In this document: in pieces, positions 1-8,039 of the stretch | How the letters are laid out: each line of letters begins with the position of its first letter | Numbering within the stretch: the first letter of the stretch is position 1 | Origin: Spirulina subsalsa CS-330 | Lineage (GTDB): Bacteria; Cyanobacteriota; Cyanobacteriia; Cyanobacteriales; Spirulinaceae | DNA: 45,839 nucleotides | NCBI RefSeq assembly: GCF_028330765.1 | Contig: NZ_JAQMTY010000229.1 | Coordinates: forward strand, 1 to 45,839 | Reading direction: 5' to 3' | Program-made: the position numbers and the translations under genes | The notes under the pieces: generated by a model | Database searches by the model: none | What the model was told of the DNA's origin: nothing | What the model saw: only the letters and a program-made list of their open reading frames with translations

Positions 1-2
1 AT

Positions 3-107
3 GGCGTATCTGAAAATGTCTGTGGAGATGATGGGACGGGGGCTTTGCCTAGTTACCAATCTGTGAAGCAGAAACTCTTAGGTGTGAATCTAAGAATCCC
101 CCGTTAA
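3..107 (+). pseudogene. tnpB: TnpB C-terminal tail (partial, cut by window edge)
   Basis: The third frame is open from the first base to TAA at 105-107. It reads GVSENVCGDDGTG and then SVKQKLLGVNLRIPR. This resembles the variable C-terminal tail of cyanobacterial OrfB/TnpB proteins of IS200/IS605 elements, where an ACG-x-GDDGxG stretch and a SVKQ segment are common. The catalytic RuvC-like part lies outside the window, so I cannot say whether the gene is intact. The stop codon is inside the terminal hairpin described next, as is usual for these elements. Confidence 0.6.
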
Positions 108-140
108 TTGCTAAAGCAATCTAACGGGGGAGTATGTCAA
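93..140 (+). mobile_element. right end of an IS200/IS605-type element
   Basis: After the TnpB tail comes a hairpin with arms CCCCCGTTA (99-107) and TAACGGGGG, extended inside by ATTGCT/AGCAAT. It is followed by AGTATGTCAA ending at 140. A foldback hairpin just inside the 3' end and a terminal TCAA-type tetranucleotide match the right ends of this family, which TnpA recognises as single-stranded hairpins. In elements of this type the same segment forms the 3' part of the omega RNA that guides TnpB. The left end is outside the window. Confidence 0.6.
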
Positions 141-222
141 CAAAAGAGGGATGATCCCCACCATCCTGGGCCAACTCTCCGGTATCGTAGAAACGATTGA
201 AAACCCCAAAGACAAACGGTGA
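141..222 (+). pseudogene. possible 3' remnant of a gene cut by the element
   Basis: Directly after the element end a frame stays open to TGA at 220-222. Its last residues are MIPTILGQLSGIVETIENPK and then DKR. The stop overlaps the ribosome binding site of menB, an arrangement typical of translationally coupled genes. I do not recognise the peptide. It could be the tail of a gene whose body was separated by the insertion, or a chance frame of 27 codons. Confidence 0.3.
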
Positions 223-231
223 GGAGACGGT

Positions 232-1065
232 ATGGCGATCGCATGGCACATGGTGAAATCCTACGAGGATATTCTGTATCACAAGTCCGATGGCATCGCT
301 AAAATCACCATCAACCGCCCCCATAAGCGCAACGCCTTCCGCCCCAAAACCGTCATGGAACTCTACGACGCTTTTAGTAATGTGCGCGAAGATCCCCGCA
401 TTGGCGTGGTGTTGTTCACCGGAGCCGGGCCCCACACCGACGGCAAATATGCCTTTTGTTCCGGCGGGGATCAATCCGTGCGGGGTCACGGCGGCTACCT
501 TGACGACGCAGGCACGCCCCGCCTCAACGTCCTCGACCTCCAGCGGTTGATTCGATCAATGCCCAAGGTGGTGATTGCCCTAGTGGCAGGGTATGCGATC
601 GGTGGTGGCCATGTTCTGCATTTAATTTGTGATTTAACGATCGCGGCTGACAATGCCATTTTTGGGCAAACCGGGCCCAAGGTCGGCAGCTTTGACGGCG
701 GCTTTGGCGCGTCCTATCTCGCCCGCTGCGTCGGTCAAAAGAAAGCCCGCGAAATTTGGTTTCTCTGTCGTCAATACGATGCCCAGCAAGCCCTAGAGAT
801 GGGGCTGGTGAACCATGTCGTTCCTCTGGACAATCTCGAAGCCGAAGGCATCCAATGGGCCTCGGAAATTCTCCAAAAAAGCCCGATCGCCATTCGTTGC
901 CTAAAAGCCGCCTTCAATGCCGATTGTGATGGTCAAGCGGGGTTACAGGAACTCGCGGGCAACGCGACGCTGCTGTACTACATGACCGAAGAAGGAGCCG
1001 AAGGGAAACAGGCCTTTCTCGAAAAACGCCCCCCCGATTTTCGCCAATATCCCTGGCTACCCTAG
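232..1065 (+). CDS. menB: 1,4-dihydroxy-2-naphthoyl-CoA synthase
   Basis: This enzyme closes the second ring of the naphthoquinone by converting o-succinylbenzoyl-CoA to dihydroxynaphthoyl-CoA. In cyanobacteria the pathway makes phylloquinone for photosystem I. The 277-residue crotonase-fold protein has the family blocks SGGDQSVRG (about 77-85), AGYAIGGGH (about 119-127) and [15 protein letters not shown] (about 148-162). A long C-terminal run from [12 protein letters not shown] to [15 protein letters not shown] is very close to the Escherichia coli enzyme. AGGAG at 222-226 fixes the start at ATG 232; the next ATG (250) has no such site. The stop TAG is part of a CTAG that begins a repeat element. 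No other men gene is in the window. Confidence 0.95.
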   Translation: MAIAWHMVKSYEDILYHKSDGIAKITINRPHKRNAFRPKTVMELYDAFSNVREDPRIGVVLFTGAGPHTDGKYAFCSGGDQSVRGHGGYLDDAGTPRLNVLDLQRLIRSMPKVVIALVAGYAIGGGHVLHLICDLTIAADNAIFGQTGPKVGSFDGGFGASYLARCVGQKKAREIWFLCRQYDAQQALEMGLVNHVVPLDNLEAEGIQWASEILQKSPIAIRCLKAAFNADCDGQAGLQELAGNATLLYYMTEEGAEGKQAFLEKRPPDFRQYPWLP

Positions 1066-1285
1066 TACAGCGTCAAGGCTAAAAATCAGGATGATTGTCG
1101 TATCACGACACCTGTTAATCAGTGGGTTACGGCGGATTGCTAGATTGCCGTGAGAGCAGGATTTAAAGCCGTCTAACCTACCCTACAATAAAGCACTTTT
1201 TTGAATTTGCCACGATAGTAGGGTGCTGTTAGCGAAGCGTAACGCACCGTCACGTTGAGCTTTGGACATTCAAGACGATTGGGGA
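1062..1285 (+). repeat. CTAG-bounded MITE-like repeat, copy 1 (right end lost)
   Basis: The segment starts with CTAGTACAGCGTCAAG, which is the reverse complement of the right end of copy 3 (31207-31332) apart from one base. Near 1221-1285 it shares a long block with that copy: GGGTGCTGTTAGCGAAGCG, TAACGCACCGTCACGTTGAG, then GGACATTCAA. After about 1285 the similarity stops. About 130 extra bases in the middle include an inner inverted repeat (TACCCTA near 1179, TAGGGT near 1222). The left end coincides with the menB stop codon. Confidence 0.6.
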
Positions 1286-1362
1286 GGACACCGGCACATC
1301 CTGCCCAATCTCAACGCTTTAATCCATGACGGTAACTCAATCCTGTGTCGCAATCAAACACA

Positions 1363-1398
1363 AACACCAAGCCGGGCGTAGCGAACCAACTTGGTGTT
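1363..1398 (-). terminator. hairpin downstream of the Cys-rich gene
   Basis: AACACCAAG at 1363-1371 pairs with CTTGGTGTT at 1390-1398. On the minus strand the hairpin follows the stop of the 1444-1731 gene by about 45 bases and leads into a T-rich stretch, so it could act as its terminator. On the plus strand it is also followed by a few T residues. Confidence 0.5.
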
Positions 1399-1443
1399 TT
1401 ATGGTGTTGTGATTATTTACGATCCCGAAACACACAGTTCAAG

Positions 1444-1731
1444 CTAGCTTGACAAGGGCAGAGGAGACTCTTCGGGAACTTTTTGGGTGACGGGCATAGA
1501 TACCGGATCAGAGACAGTGCAGTCGAGGGTTAAGGCATGTTCCAATTGACCGATCTCAATTTCTAAGTTAGGTGCTGCCGCGTTGGTAAAGGGATGAGAA
1601 GCCAAGCTACAAGCAGACCAACACCCTTTCACAGGGACACCCAATTGTGAGCAGGAACCACCCCTGCGTCCTTCGTGTTGGTAGTAGCAACAGCAGCGGC
1701 AAGTCGAGGTTAAAAAAGATTTGTTATTCAT
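1444..1731 (-). CDS. small Cys-rich protein of unknown function
   Basis: The 95-residue product has eight cysteines, four of them clustered in CRCCCYY (residues 11-17). A distinctive block follows: HEGRRGGSCSQLGVPVKG (about 19-36), then CWSACSLASHPF. The second half is acidic with no cysteines except Cys71. There is no signal peptide or membrane segment. I recall similar small proteins in other cyanobacteria with the order Cys-cluster, EGRRGG, C, LGVPV, ACxLAxPPF, but know of no function. The clustered cysteines suggest metal or cluster binding, or a redox role. The start ATG lacks a clear ribosome binding site. The gene stands alone, with a long AT-rich upstream region and a hairpin after it. 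Confidence 0.7.
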   Translation of the reverse strand: MNNKSFLTSTCRCCCYYQHEGRRGGSCSQLGVPVKGCWSACSLASHPFTNAAAPNLEIEIGQLEHALTLDCTVSDPVSMPVTQKVPEESPLPLSS

Positions 1732-2163
1732 TGGAGTGTTGGGGGGCTAAAGAGGGGCAATGCAAAAATGGAGAGTAGTTATATGATGGATTTCAGTTTT
1801 ATAAAAATGTGGAGTTGTAATAAATAGATACACAAAAAATGTGCTCTTTGTTCTTTCGTAACATTTGGTTAATTGAATTGCCCTTGACTAGGGTGTTCAT
1901 AGTGGGGATCAAGAGAAACACCATTTGTTAAACGAGAGTTTGGAGAATCATTTTGTTCCACTACATTTAGATTAATCGTTTGATCTGCATCTATTCTCAA
2001 TCTTTAATATTTTCTTTACTGTTATTTTTTTCGCGTTTGTGGTATGTAGCGATCAAAGATAACCACCTTTCATCAATGAACTCAAAAATCAGGGTCATCC
2101 TTAATCGAAAAATGGACGACTGAATGTGATGAAAATCACATTTTTGAGACTTTAGTCGCACAA
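1732..2163. other. AT-rich intergenic region
   Basis: About 430 bases much richer in A and T than the rest of the window, between the minus-strand Cys-rich gene and the repeat element before the TPS gene. I see no convincing reading frame. It probably carries divergent regulatory DNA. The clearest signal is the CRP-type site near its right end, listed separately. A poor HLR1-like match (13 of 16, minus strand, 1855-1872) lies about 125 bases upstream of the Cys-rich gene. Confidence 0.6.
2125..2140. promoter_or_regulatory. perfect CRP-type operator TGTGA-N6-TCACA
   Basis: TGTGATGAAAATCACA is an exact match to the TGTGA-N6-TCACA core bound by CRP-family regulators, including cyanobacterial cAMP receptor protein SyCRP1. 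Flanking A and T (GAA before, TTTTT after) extend the symmetry as in strong sites. It lies about 390 bases upstream of the Cys-rich gene on one side and about 540 upstream of the TPS gene on the other, so its target is unclear. A MITE-like element now sits between it and the TPS gene. Confidence 0.6.
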
Positions 2164-2322
2164 CAGAGATTCGAGTGCATCCCAGTTATGCAATCCCTCA
2201 CCCAACCCTCTTCCTCAGGAGAGGGCTTTTGGCTCCTTTCTCCTGCGGGAGAAGGGCTGGGGATGAGGGTGCTCCCTGGCGAGCCATGGGAATCTGCAAA
2301 AGTGGGATGCACCCAGAGATTC
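2164..2322. mobile_element. MITE-like element with 9-bp target duplication
   Basis: The direct repeat CAGAGATTC stands at 2164-2172 and 2314-2322. Between them, 2173-2313 begins with GAGTGCATCCCAGTTATGCA and ends with the near inverse TGCAAAAGTGGGATGCACC (16 of 18 positions pair after the first bases). The interior is a palindromic CCCTCACCC / GATGAGGG repeat, and no transposase is encoded. These are the hallmarks of a short non-autonomous DNA transposon moved by a transposase encoded elsewhere. A 9-bp duplication is compatible with several families, IS4-like among them. Confidence 0.7.
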
Positions 2323-2664
2323 AGTCTTTTCCTTTGTCTCTACGACAATCTGAGGAAGAGTCCCAGTTCAATCCCCAGGGCTTCATGGCGCAATTCAGCA
2401 AAAATTGCTCAAACTGGCTTGATATCCAAGCGATGCTCGTTCCCCCAGAGCGCAGCGGGGCTTCATCCCCTCGATGGGATTGAATGATGGTGAGGCGGCG
2501 GCGATCGCTTCCGGTTCCGTAGGATGGCCGGTCGCGTTGCTCTAACTCGCAACCTATGATGGAGACAGAAGACGAAGCCCCCTGCATTCAGTCGGGAGTG
2601 AGCTTACACAATCAGGGTGTAGCCTCCGGTGTTTTCTTGTTGCGATCGCAACATTCTCCCCATC
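2323..2664. other. intergenic region before the TPS gene
   Basis: No credible gene is present; overlapping short frames on both strands have no recognisable product. The region would hold the 5' leader of the TPS gene. A sentence-like motif near 2453-2485 (CTTCATCCCCTCGATGGGATTG) superficially resembles one end of a cyanobacterial CRISPR repeat but occurs once only. Confidence 0.5.
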
Positions 2665-5600
2665 ATGCCAGTCTCTCCCCCTTGCCATTGGGTTCGGCTC
2701 ATCCTCCTGTGCAGCAGTTTGCTGATCTGCCCATCTGCCCCCGGTTGGGCCCAATCGATTACACCGGCTGCCGATGGAACCGGATCGGTGGTGACCCAAA
2801 GCGGGGATCTGTATCAGATTACCGGCGGCACATTGTCCGGAGACGGGGCCAACCTGTTCCATAGCTTGGAGCAATTGGGATTGAACCCCACCGAAATCGC
2901 CCAGTTTCTGGCCCAGCCTCAGATTCAGAATATTTTGGCGCGGGTGACGGGGGGGAGTCCGTCGGTGCTTCAGGGGTTGGTGCAGGTGTTGGGGGGTGGA
3001 GCGAATTTATACCTGATCAATCCGGCGGGGATTGTGTTCACGCCTACGGCTCAGATTGATGTGCCGGGGTCGTTCACGGCGACAACGAGCGATCGCATTC
3101 ACTTCAGCGATCGCGCCTTCAACGCCATCGGAGCCAACGACTACAGCGCCCTCAACGGCAACCCCACCGCCTTTGATTTTCTCAGTGCGGAGCCGGGTGC
3201 GATCGTCAATGAAGCACACCTCAACAATCCCAACGGCGATATTAATCTCCTCGGCGGCACGGTGATTAATCTTGGAACCCTTGAAGCCCCCAACGGTCAG
3301 ATTACCCTCGCCGCCGTCCCCGGTCGCCGCACCCTCCGCATTACCCAAAGCGGCACAATCTTAGGGATTGAAATCCCCCTCAGCCAAGACCCCGCCAGCC
3401 TCACCCCGGAGTCTCTCCAATCCCTGCTCCAACTGCCCCACTTCCAATCCGCCGATCGCGTCACCGTCGATGATCAAGGGGTGGTGCAGATTAGCGGCTC
3501 AGATCTGACGATTACGGCGGGGGATACGGCGATTTTAGGGATTACGAAGGGCAAAACGGTACAGATCGCCGGGGCTGGGTTGATCGTCCCTGACCCTAAC
3601 GCGGTGATCACCCCAGGGGAACAGAGTGCGCCCACGGTGATTCATTTTGCCGACCGCCCCGATGATCCCAACGCCCTCATCTTTCTCGATGCCACCGTTG
3701 AAGACTATCAATCCCTCCTCTACAAGGGCAAACCCGGCACTACCACCACCGTCATCACGCCCGCTCAATCCGGTATTGAGACGATCACCAACACCCTCGC
3801 CCCCCGCCAAGGGGTGGATGAATTGCACCTTGTCACAGAGGGCAACGCGGGAGAATTTTGGCTAGGGCGGGACTATGTGAGTGCGGCAAATGTGGGGGAA
3901 TTTAGCGAGCAATTGCAGGCTTGGAGTGCGTCCCTGAGTGAGGGGGCGGATCTGCTGCTCTATAGCTGTTTTACGGCGTTGGGGTCGGTGGGGGATGCGT
4001 TGCTGGCGAGTTTGGCGGCGGCGACGGGGGCGGATGTGGCGGCTTCGACGGATTTAACCGGGAGCGCGGCGTTAGGGGGTAATTGGCAACTGGAAAAAAC
4101 GGTGGGCAATGTGGAGGCGGGTTTGGCATTTGAGGGGGATGCGATCGCCCTCTATCCCCACAAGCTCGATATCGTCACCGTTACCACAGCCAGCGATTCA
4201 GGGCCAGGCTCATTACGTGATGCGATTACTTGGACTAACAACAATGCCGGAGCAGACAGCATTCGCTTTCTGATGTCCGTCATGGCCCTTCAATACATAT
4301 TCCTGACCAGTGGCCCCCTTGAGATCAACACCAGCACCGGCGGACTCACCATCTCACCGAATATCCTGCCCGAACTCTCAAATAATTTCAATCTGTTCCG
4401 AATTCCCACCGCCGAAAATTTCCGCATCTTCAACATTACCGGCCCCAATTCCGTTGTTCTCGAAGACTTTACTCTTCACAACGGCAATGTGAGCGGCCTA
4501 GAAAATGGGGGCAGCATCCAGAGTACAGGCGGCGGCTCCCTCACCCTCAATAGTGTCACCGTTAAGAATAGCGCCAGCGCCAATAATGGGGGCGGCATTT
4601 TCTCGGATGGCCCCGTCATTCTCAACAGCACCCTGATCCAAAACAACACTGCCGGGAATCAGGGTGGCGGCATTAATGCCCCTACGGTGACGCTCCACAG
4701 CAGCACCATCATCGGCAACCGCAGCACCAACGACGGCGGCGGCATTGCCACACAGAACATCACCGCCACCTACAGCCGCATCGATCACAACATTAGCGAC
4801 GCAAATGGCGGCGGCATTGCCACCAACAGCGGGGGAAGCTTGGAGCGCACGGTGGTGATAGGGAATCAATCACTCGACAGCGGCGGGGGAATCCATAACA
4901 ACGGCACATTAACCCTCAACACCAGCACCATCAACGGGAATACCGCCTTCAATGCCGGGGGAGGGGTTTGGTCTGCTGGTGATTTGAATGTGGTTAATAG
5001 CACGATCAGCGGTAACTCAGCAACCACTGGGGGAGGTTTGTATAGTCTGGGTAGCCCCTTAGCTCTGAACAACAGCACCGTCAGCGGCAATCAGGCGAGT
5101 CAAAGCGGCGGCGGTATTACCAATAATTCTGCGTTTCTTTCCCTCATCCACAGCACGATCGCATTCAATACAGCGGATGCTGACGGGCATGGCTTAGGGG
5201 ATGGTGGGGGACTCTATCAGTCTGCTGGCACGGCGAACATCACCAACACCATTGTGGCCAATAACACCGGGCAAAATGGCAACCCCTCTGCCTTGTCCGG
5301 TTCTTGGAGTGGCAGTACGATTCAGTCCAGCTTGCTTGATAGTGATGCGGGGGTGAATGACCTGACCTTAACCCCTGGGCTGAACCAAAATATCATTGGG
5401 GTTGACCCACAACTTTCGCCCTTGGGGAACTATGGCGGGCCAACCCAAACCCACGCCCTGTTTCCGACCAGTGCGGCGGTAGATTCGGCCCAAGGATCAC
5501 AACTAACGGATCAACGGGGAATCAGTCGGGTCGGAACACCGGACATGGGAGCCTATGAATCGCCAACGATTCAAGTGCTATCAACAGGAAGCGGTCAAAG

Positions 5601-5733
5601 TGCGACGGTAAATACGGCCTTTCCTCAACCCTTGACAGTGACGGCGCGGGATACGTTTCAACTGAAAGGAGTGGCGGGGCTGACCGTGACCCTGGAGATT
5701 CCAGCGTCGGGGGCGAGTTGCAGACGATGTTAA
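2665..5733 (+). CDS. TPS-domain surface protein with DUF4347 and beta-helix (N-terminal part of a frameshifted gene)
   Basis: This is the first part of a giant secreted protein. From ATG 2665 there is a good signal peptide (RLILLCSSLLICPSAPGWA, then QS). GTG 2629 would add 12 unlikely residues. Next comes a filamentous-haemagglutinin type secretion domain (ITGGTLSGDGANLFHSLEQL, then NLYLINPAGIVF), the signal for two-partner secretion through an outer-membrane TpsB pore. A DUF4347 domain (about residues 335-500; LHLVTEGNAGEFWLG, LLLYSCFTALGSVG) follows, then a right-handed beta-helix of GGGI / NSTISGN repeats (to about 960) and the start of an Ig-like module. The frame then stops at 5731-5733. 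The next frame continues the same module, so the true product very probably runs to 8027. No TpsB gene is in the window. Confidence 0.85.
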   Translation: MPVSPPCHWVRLILLCSSLLICPSAPGWAQSITPAADGTGSVVTQSGDLYQITGGTLSGDGANLFHSLEQLGLNPTEIAQFLAQPQIQNILARVTGGSPSVLQGLVQVLGGGANLYLINPAGIVFTPTAQIDVPGSFTATTSDRIHFSDRAFNAIGANDYSALNGNPTAFDFLSAEPGAIVNEAHLNNPNGDINLLGGTVINLGTLEAPNGQITLAAVPGRRTLRITQSGTILGIEIPLSQDPASLTPESLQSLLQLPHFQSADRVTVDDQGVVQISGSDLTITAGDTAILGITKGKTVQIAGAGLIVPDPNAVITPGEQSAPTVIHFADRPDDPNALIFLDATVEDYQSLLYKGKPGTTTTVITPAQSGIETITNTLAPRQGVDELHLVTEGNAGEFWLGRDYVSAANVGEFSEQLQAWSASLSEGADLLLYSCFTALGSVGDALLASLAAATGADVAASTDLTGSAALGGNWQLEKTVGNVEAGLAFEGDAIALYPHKLDIVTVTTASDSGPGSLRDAITWTNNNAGADSIRFLMSVMALQYIFLTSGPLEINTSTGGLTISPNILPELSNNFNLFRIPTAENFRIFNITGPNSVVLEDFTLHNGNVSGLENGGSIQSTGGGSLTLNSVTVKNSASANNGGGIFSDGPVILNSTLIQNNTAGNQGGGINAPTVTLHSSTIIGNRSTNDGGGIATQNITATYSRIDHNISDANGGGIATNSGGSLERTVVIGNQSLDSGGGIHNNGTLTLNTSTINGNTAFNAGGGVWSAGDLNVVNSTISGNSATTGGGLYSLGSPLALNNSTVSGNQASQSGGGITNNSAFLSLIHSTIAFNTADADGHGLGDGGGLYQSAGTANITNTIVANNTGQNGNPSALSGSWSGSTIQSSLLDSDAGVNDLTLTPGLNQNIIGVDPQLSPLGNYGGPTQTHALFPTSAAVDSAQGSQLTDQRGISRVGTPDMGAYESPTIQVLSTGSGQSATVNTAFPQPLTVTARDTFQLKGVAGLTVTLEIPASGASCRRC
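5709..5713 (+). other. frameshift point in a G run
   Basis: The upstream frame reads EIPASGASCRRC and stops. The frame one base earlier reads through the same spot as GGELQTMLTGVTGADGTV. A run of six G instead of five (5709-5713) would give a smooth EIPASGGELQTMLTGV, exactly what an Ig-like (Big-1) module needs. A real deletion, a sequencing error in the homopolymer, or slippage during transcription are all possible. Confidence 0.8.
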
Positions 5734-8027
5734 CGGGGGTGACGGGGGCGGATGGGACGGTGTTGTTTAATCCGGTGGCGAATACGATCGCAGGCTCCTA
5801 CACCGTACAAGCCACGATTACCGACCTCAAGATCAGTCCGCTGCCTTTTTCCCTGACCAATACGCCCGCCAGTGCAGTGGAATTTACTGTGCAAGAAAGT
5901 CTCACCACGATGACGGCGGGAACCTCCCAGGATGTGACGGTAACGGCGTTGGATCTGTTTGGCAATGTGGATACGAATTTTAGCGATCCGTTGACCTTAA
6001 ACAGCAGTGATCCCCAAGTGTCCCCAATCACCGGGGGCAACCTCACCAACGGAGCCGGGTTGTTTGGGGTAGAGTTACGCACGGCCGGGTCACAGACCGT
6101 GACAGCGAATAGTGGCGCGATCGCAGGCAATTCAGGGCCGATCCAAGTGACCGCAGCGGCTCCGAGTCAGTTAGCGATCGCCAGCGGCAACAATCAAGTT
6201 ACCACCATTAACCAAGCCTTTCCCCAATCCTTAACGGTCAAACTCAACGACCTGTTTGGCAATCCGATTAGTGGGACTGCGATCGCATTTGCTGCCCCCA
6301 CGACCGGAGCGAGCGGCACACCCACCCTCACTTCTGTACTCACCGATGCTCAAGGGATCGCCTTCACACCGTTAACGGCCAATCAACAGGGCGGAGCGTT
6401 TCAGGTGATTGCCACCAGTCCCACCCTCTTGACGGCTGCATTCAACCTCACGAATATTCTTTCGGTTTCAACGTCAGCCCTTCCAGCTCCCCCGGTGTCC
6501 TCCAGTGTTTCCAGCAACCCCGCCCCTGTCCCCCCACCCATCCTTAATTTTCCGCAACTGGGACAAGTTCAACCAGGGGTGAACAGTCCGCTCCTCCCCC
6601 CCGCTCGTCCTCCAGGCTCGACGGGGCAAGCACCCCAACCGGGTCAAGCACCCCAACCGGGTCAAGCCATGCCCCCCCCACGAGTCGCCCTCGCGCCCGA
6701 TGTGCGTAACGCACCGCCCCAAGTGGAGCAACTCGAACAGGGGGTCAATCGGCCGTTTATTCAGCATCTGAATCTGAGGACGCTCCCCTCACCCCCCACG
6801 CCGCAACAGGTGCAGAACACGCTGCAAACCATTGAAAACCAGACCCAAGAAAAACCGGCGTTGGTGTATGCCTTTTTTAAAGCGCCAGAGTCAGACTTAG
6901 CGCCCAAGGTAGATCCGGGTGTATTGTGGCGATTGCCTGATGGTCATGCACCCCAAGGATCGGAGGAATTTGTCGCGCCGAGCGGTGATCCGCAGCCAAC
7001 GGATGAGCTGGAATTGGTGGTGGTGATGGGGGATGGTACGGTGTTGCGGCGGCGAGTGCCGACGGCGGTGCGATCGCAAGTGATCACCACGATGCGACAA
7101 CTCCGACGCACGGTGATTAACCCCGACAGTCAAGGCTTTTTAGGCCATGCGCAAGCCCTCCATCAGTGGCTGATTGACCCGATTACGGCAGAGTTAGAGG
7201 CGGCAGGGATCACGAATTTAACGTTTATTCTTGATCATGGCCTGCGGTCAATTCCCTGGGCGGCGTTGCACGATGGTGAGCAGTTTTTGATTGAAAAATA
7301 TAGCCTGGCGATCATGCCCAGCCTCTCCCTCACGGATACCGCATACCATCCCTTAAACCGACCAGACATTCTCGCCATGGGAGCCTCTGATTTTCAAGTG
7401 CAAGACCCATTACCGGGGGTTCCCACGGAATTAACGGCGATTACGAACACGATCGCCCAGAGTCAATCGTTTCTCAATGAAGGCTTTACCCTGGCAAACT
7501 TGCAAACTGCCCGCCAAGCCGAGGCCTTTCAAATCGTCCATTTAGCCACCCATGGCGAATTTCGCCCCGGCAGCCCCGATAATTCCTACATTCAATTTTG
7601 GCGCGAACAGCTTCCCCTCAGTGATTTTCCCAGTTTGCAGTTTAATAATCCGCCGGTGGATTTGTTGGTGTTGAGTGCTTGTCAGACGGCGGTGGGTGAT
7701 CCGGAGGCGGAGTTAGGGTTTGCGGGGTTGGCGGTGTTGGCGGGGGTGCGATCGGTGTTGGGGAGTTTGTGGTCTGTGAGTGATGCGGGGACGTTGGGGC
7801 TGATGACGACGTTTTATCAGGAGTTGAGTCAGTTGCCGATTAAGTCGGAAGCCTTGCGCCAAGCGCAGTTGGCGATGTTGCGGGGCCAGATTCGGATTGA
7901 AGCGGGGAGGCTGATCACGCCGTCTAGTCAGATTCCCTTGCCGCAGGCGCTACAGAGCTTGGGCGATCGCACCCTGACCCATCCCTATTTTTGGAGTGCT
8001 TTTACGATGATTGGCAATCCGTGGTAA
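5718..8027 (+). CDS. Ig-like modules and CHAT protease domain (C-terminal part of the frameshifted TPS protein)
   Basis: This frame continues the 2665-5733 gene. The TTG at 5718 is only where the frame begins to make sense, and no ribosome binding site precedes it. It encodes two invasin-like Ig modules (LTVKLNDLFGNPISG-type strands, to about residue 245), a Pro/Gln linker holding a duplicated GQAPQP unit (6625-6665), and a C-terminal CHAT domain (about 420-769). CHAT domains are caspase-like cysteine proteases. Both catalytic residues are visible: His612 in HLATHGEF and Cys655 in LVLSACQTAVGDPEAE. The typical GVRSVLGSLWSVSD and HPYFWSAFTMIGNPW blocks follow. If joined to the upstream part, the protein would carry a protease domain to the cell surface or medium. 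Confidence 0.85.
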   Translation: MQTMLTGVTGADGTVLFNPVANTIAGSYTVQATITDLKISPLPFSLTNTPASAVEFTVQESLTTMTAGTSQDVTVTALDLFGNVDTNFSDPLTLNSSDPQVSPITGGNLTNGAGLFGVELRTAGSQTVTANSGAIAGNSGPIQVTAAAPSQLAIASGNNQVTTINQAFPQSLTVKLNDLFGNPISGTAIAFAAPTTGASGTPTLTSVLTDAQGIAFTPLTANQQGGAFQVIATSPTLLTAAFNLTNILSVSTSALPAPPVSSSVSSNPAPVPPPILNFPQLGQVQPGVNSPLLPPARPPGSTGQAPQPGQAPQPGQAMPPPRVALAPDVRNAPPQVEQLEQGVNRPFIQHLNLRTLPSPPTPQQVQNTLQTIENQTQEKPALVYAFFKAPESDLAPKVDPGVLWRLPDGHAPQGSEEFVAPSGDPQPTDELELVVVMGDGTVLRRRVPTAVRSQVITTMRQLRRTVINPDSQGFLGHAQALHQWLIDPITAELEAAGITNLTFILDHGLRSIPWAALHDGEQFLIEKYSLAIMPSLSLTDTAYHPLNRPDILAMGASDFQVQDPLPGVPTELTAITNTIAQSQSFLNEGFTLANLQTARQAEAFQIVHLATHGEFRPGSPDNSYIQFWREQLPLSDFPSLQFNNPPVDLLVLSACQTAVGDPEAELGFAGLAVLAGVRSVLGSLWSVSDAGTLGLMTTFYQELSQLPIKSEALRQAQLAMLRGQIRIEAGRLITPSSQIPLPQALQSLGDRTLTHPYFWSAFTMIGNPW

Positions 8028-8039
8028 GGCGGTGAGCTT

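Noticed and set aside
2453-2485. Sequence resembling one cyanobacterial CRISPR repeat (CCCTCGATGGGATTGAATG)
   Set aside because: It occurs once, without spacers or cas genes; a single unit is not an array.
2175-2487. Overlapping frames of about 100 codons before the TPS gene
   Set aside because: They read through the MITE-like element and its palindrome; no start signal or recognisable product.
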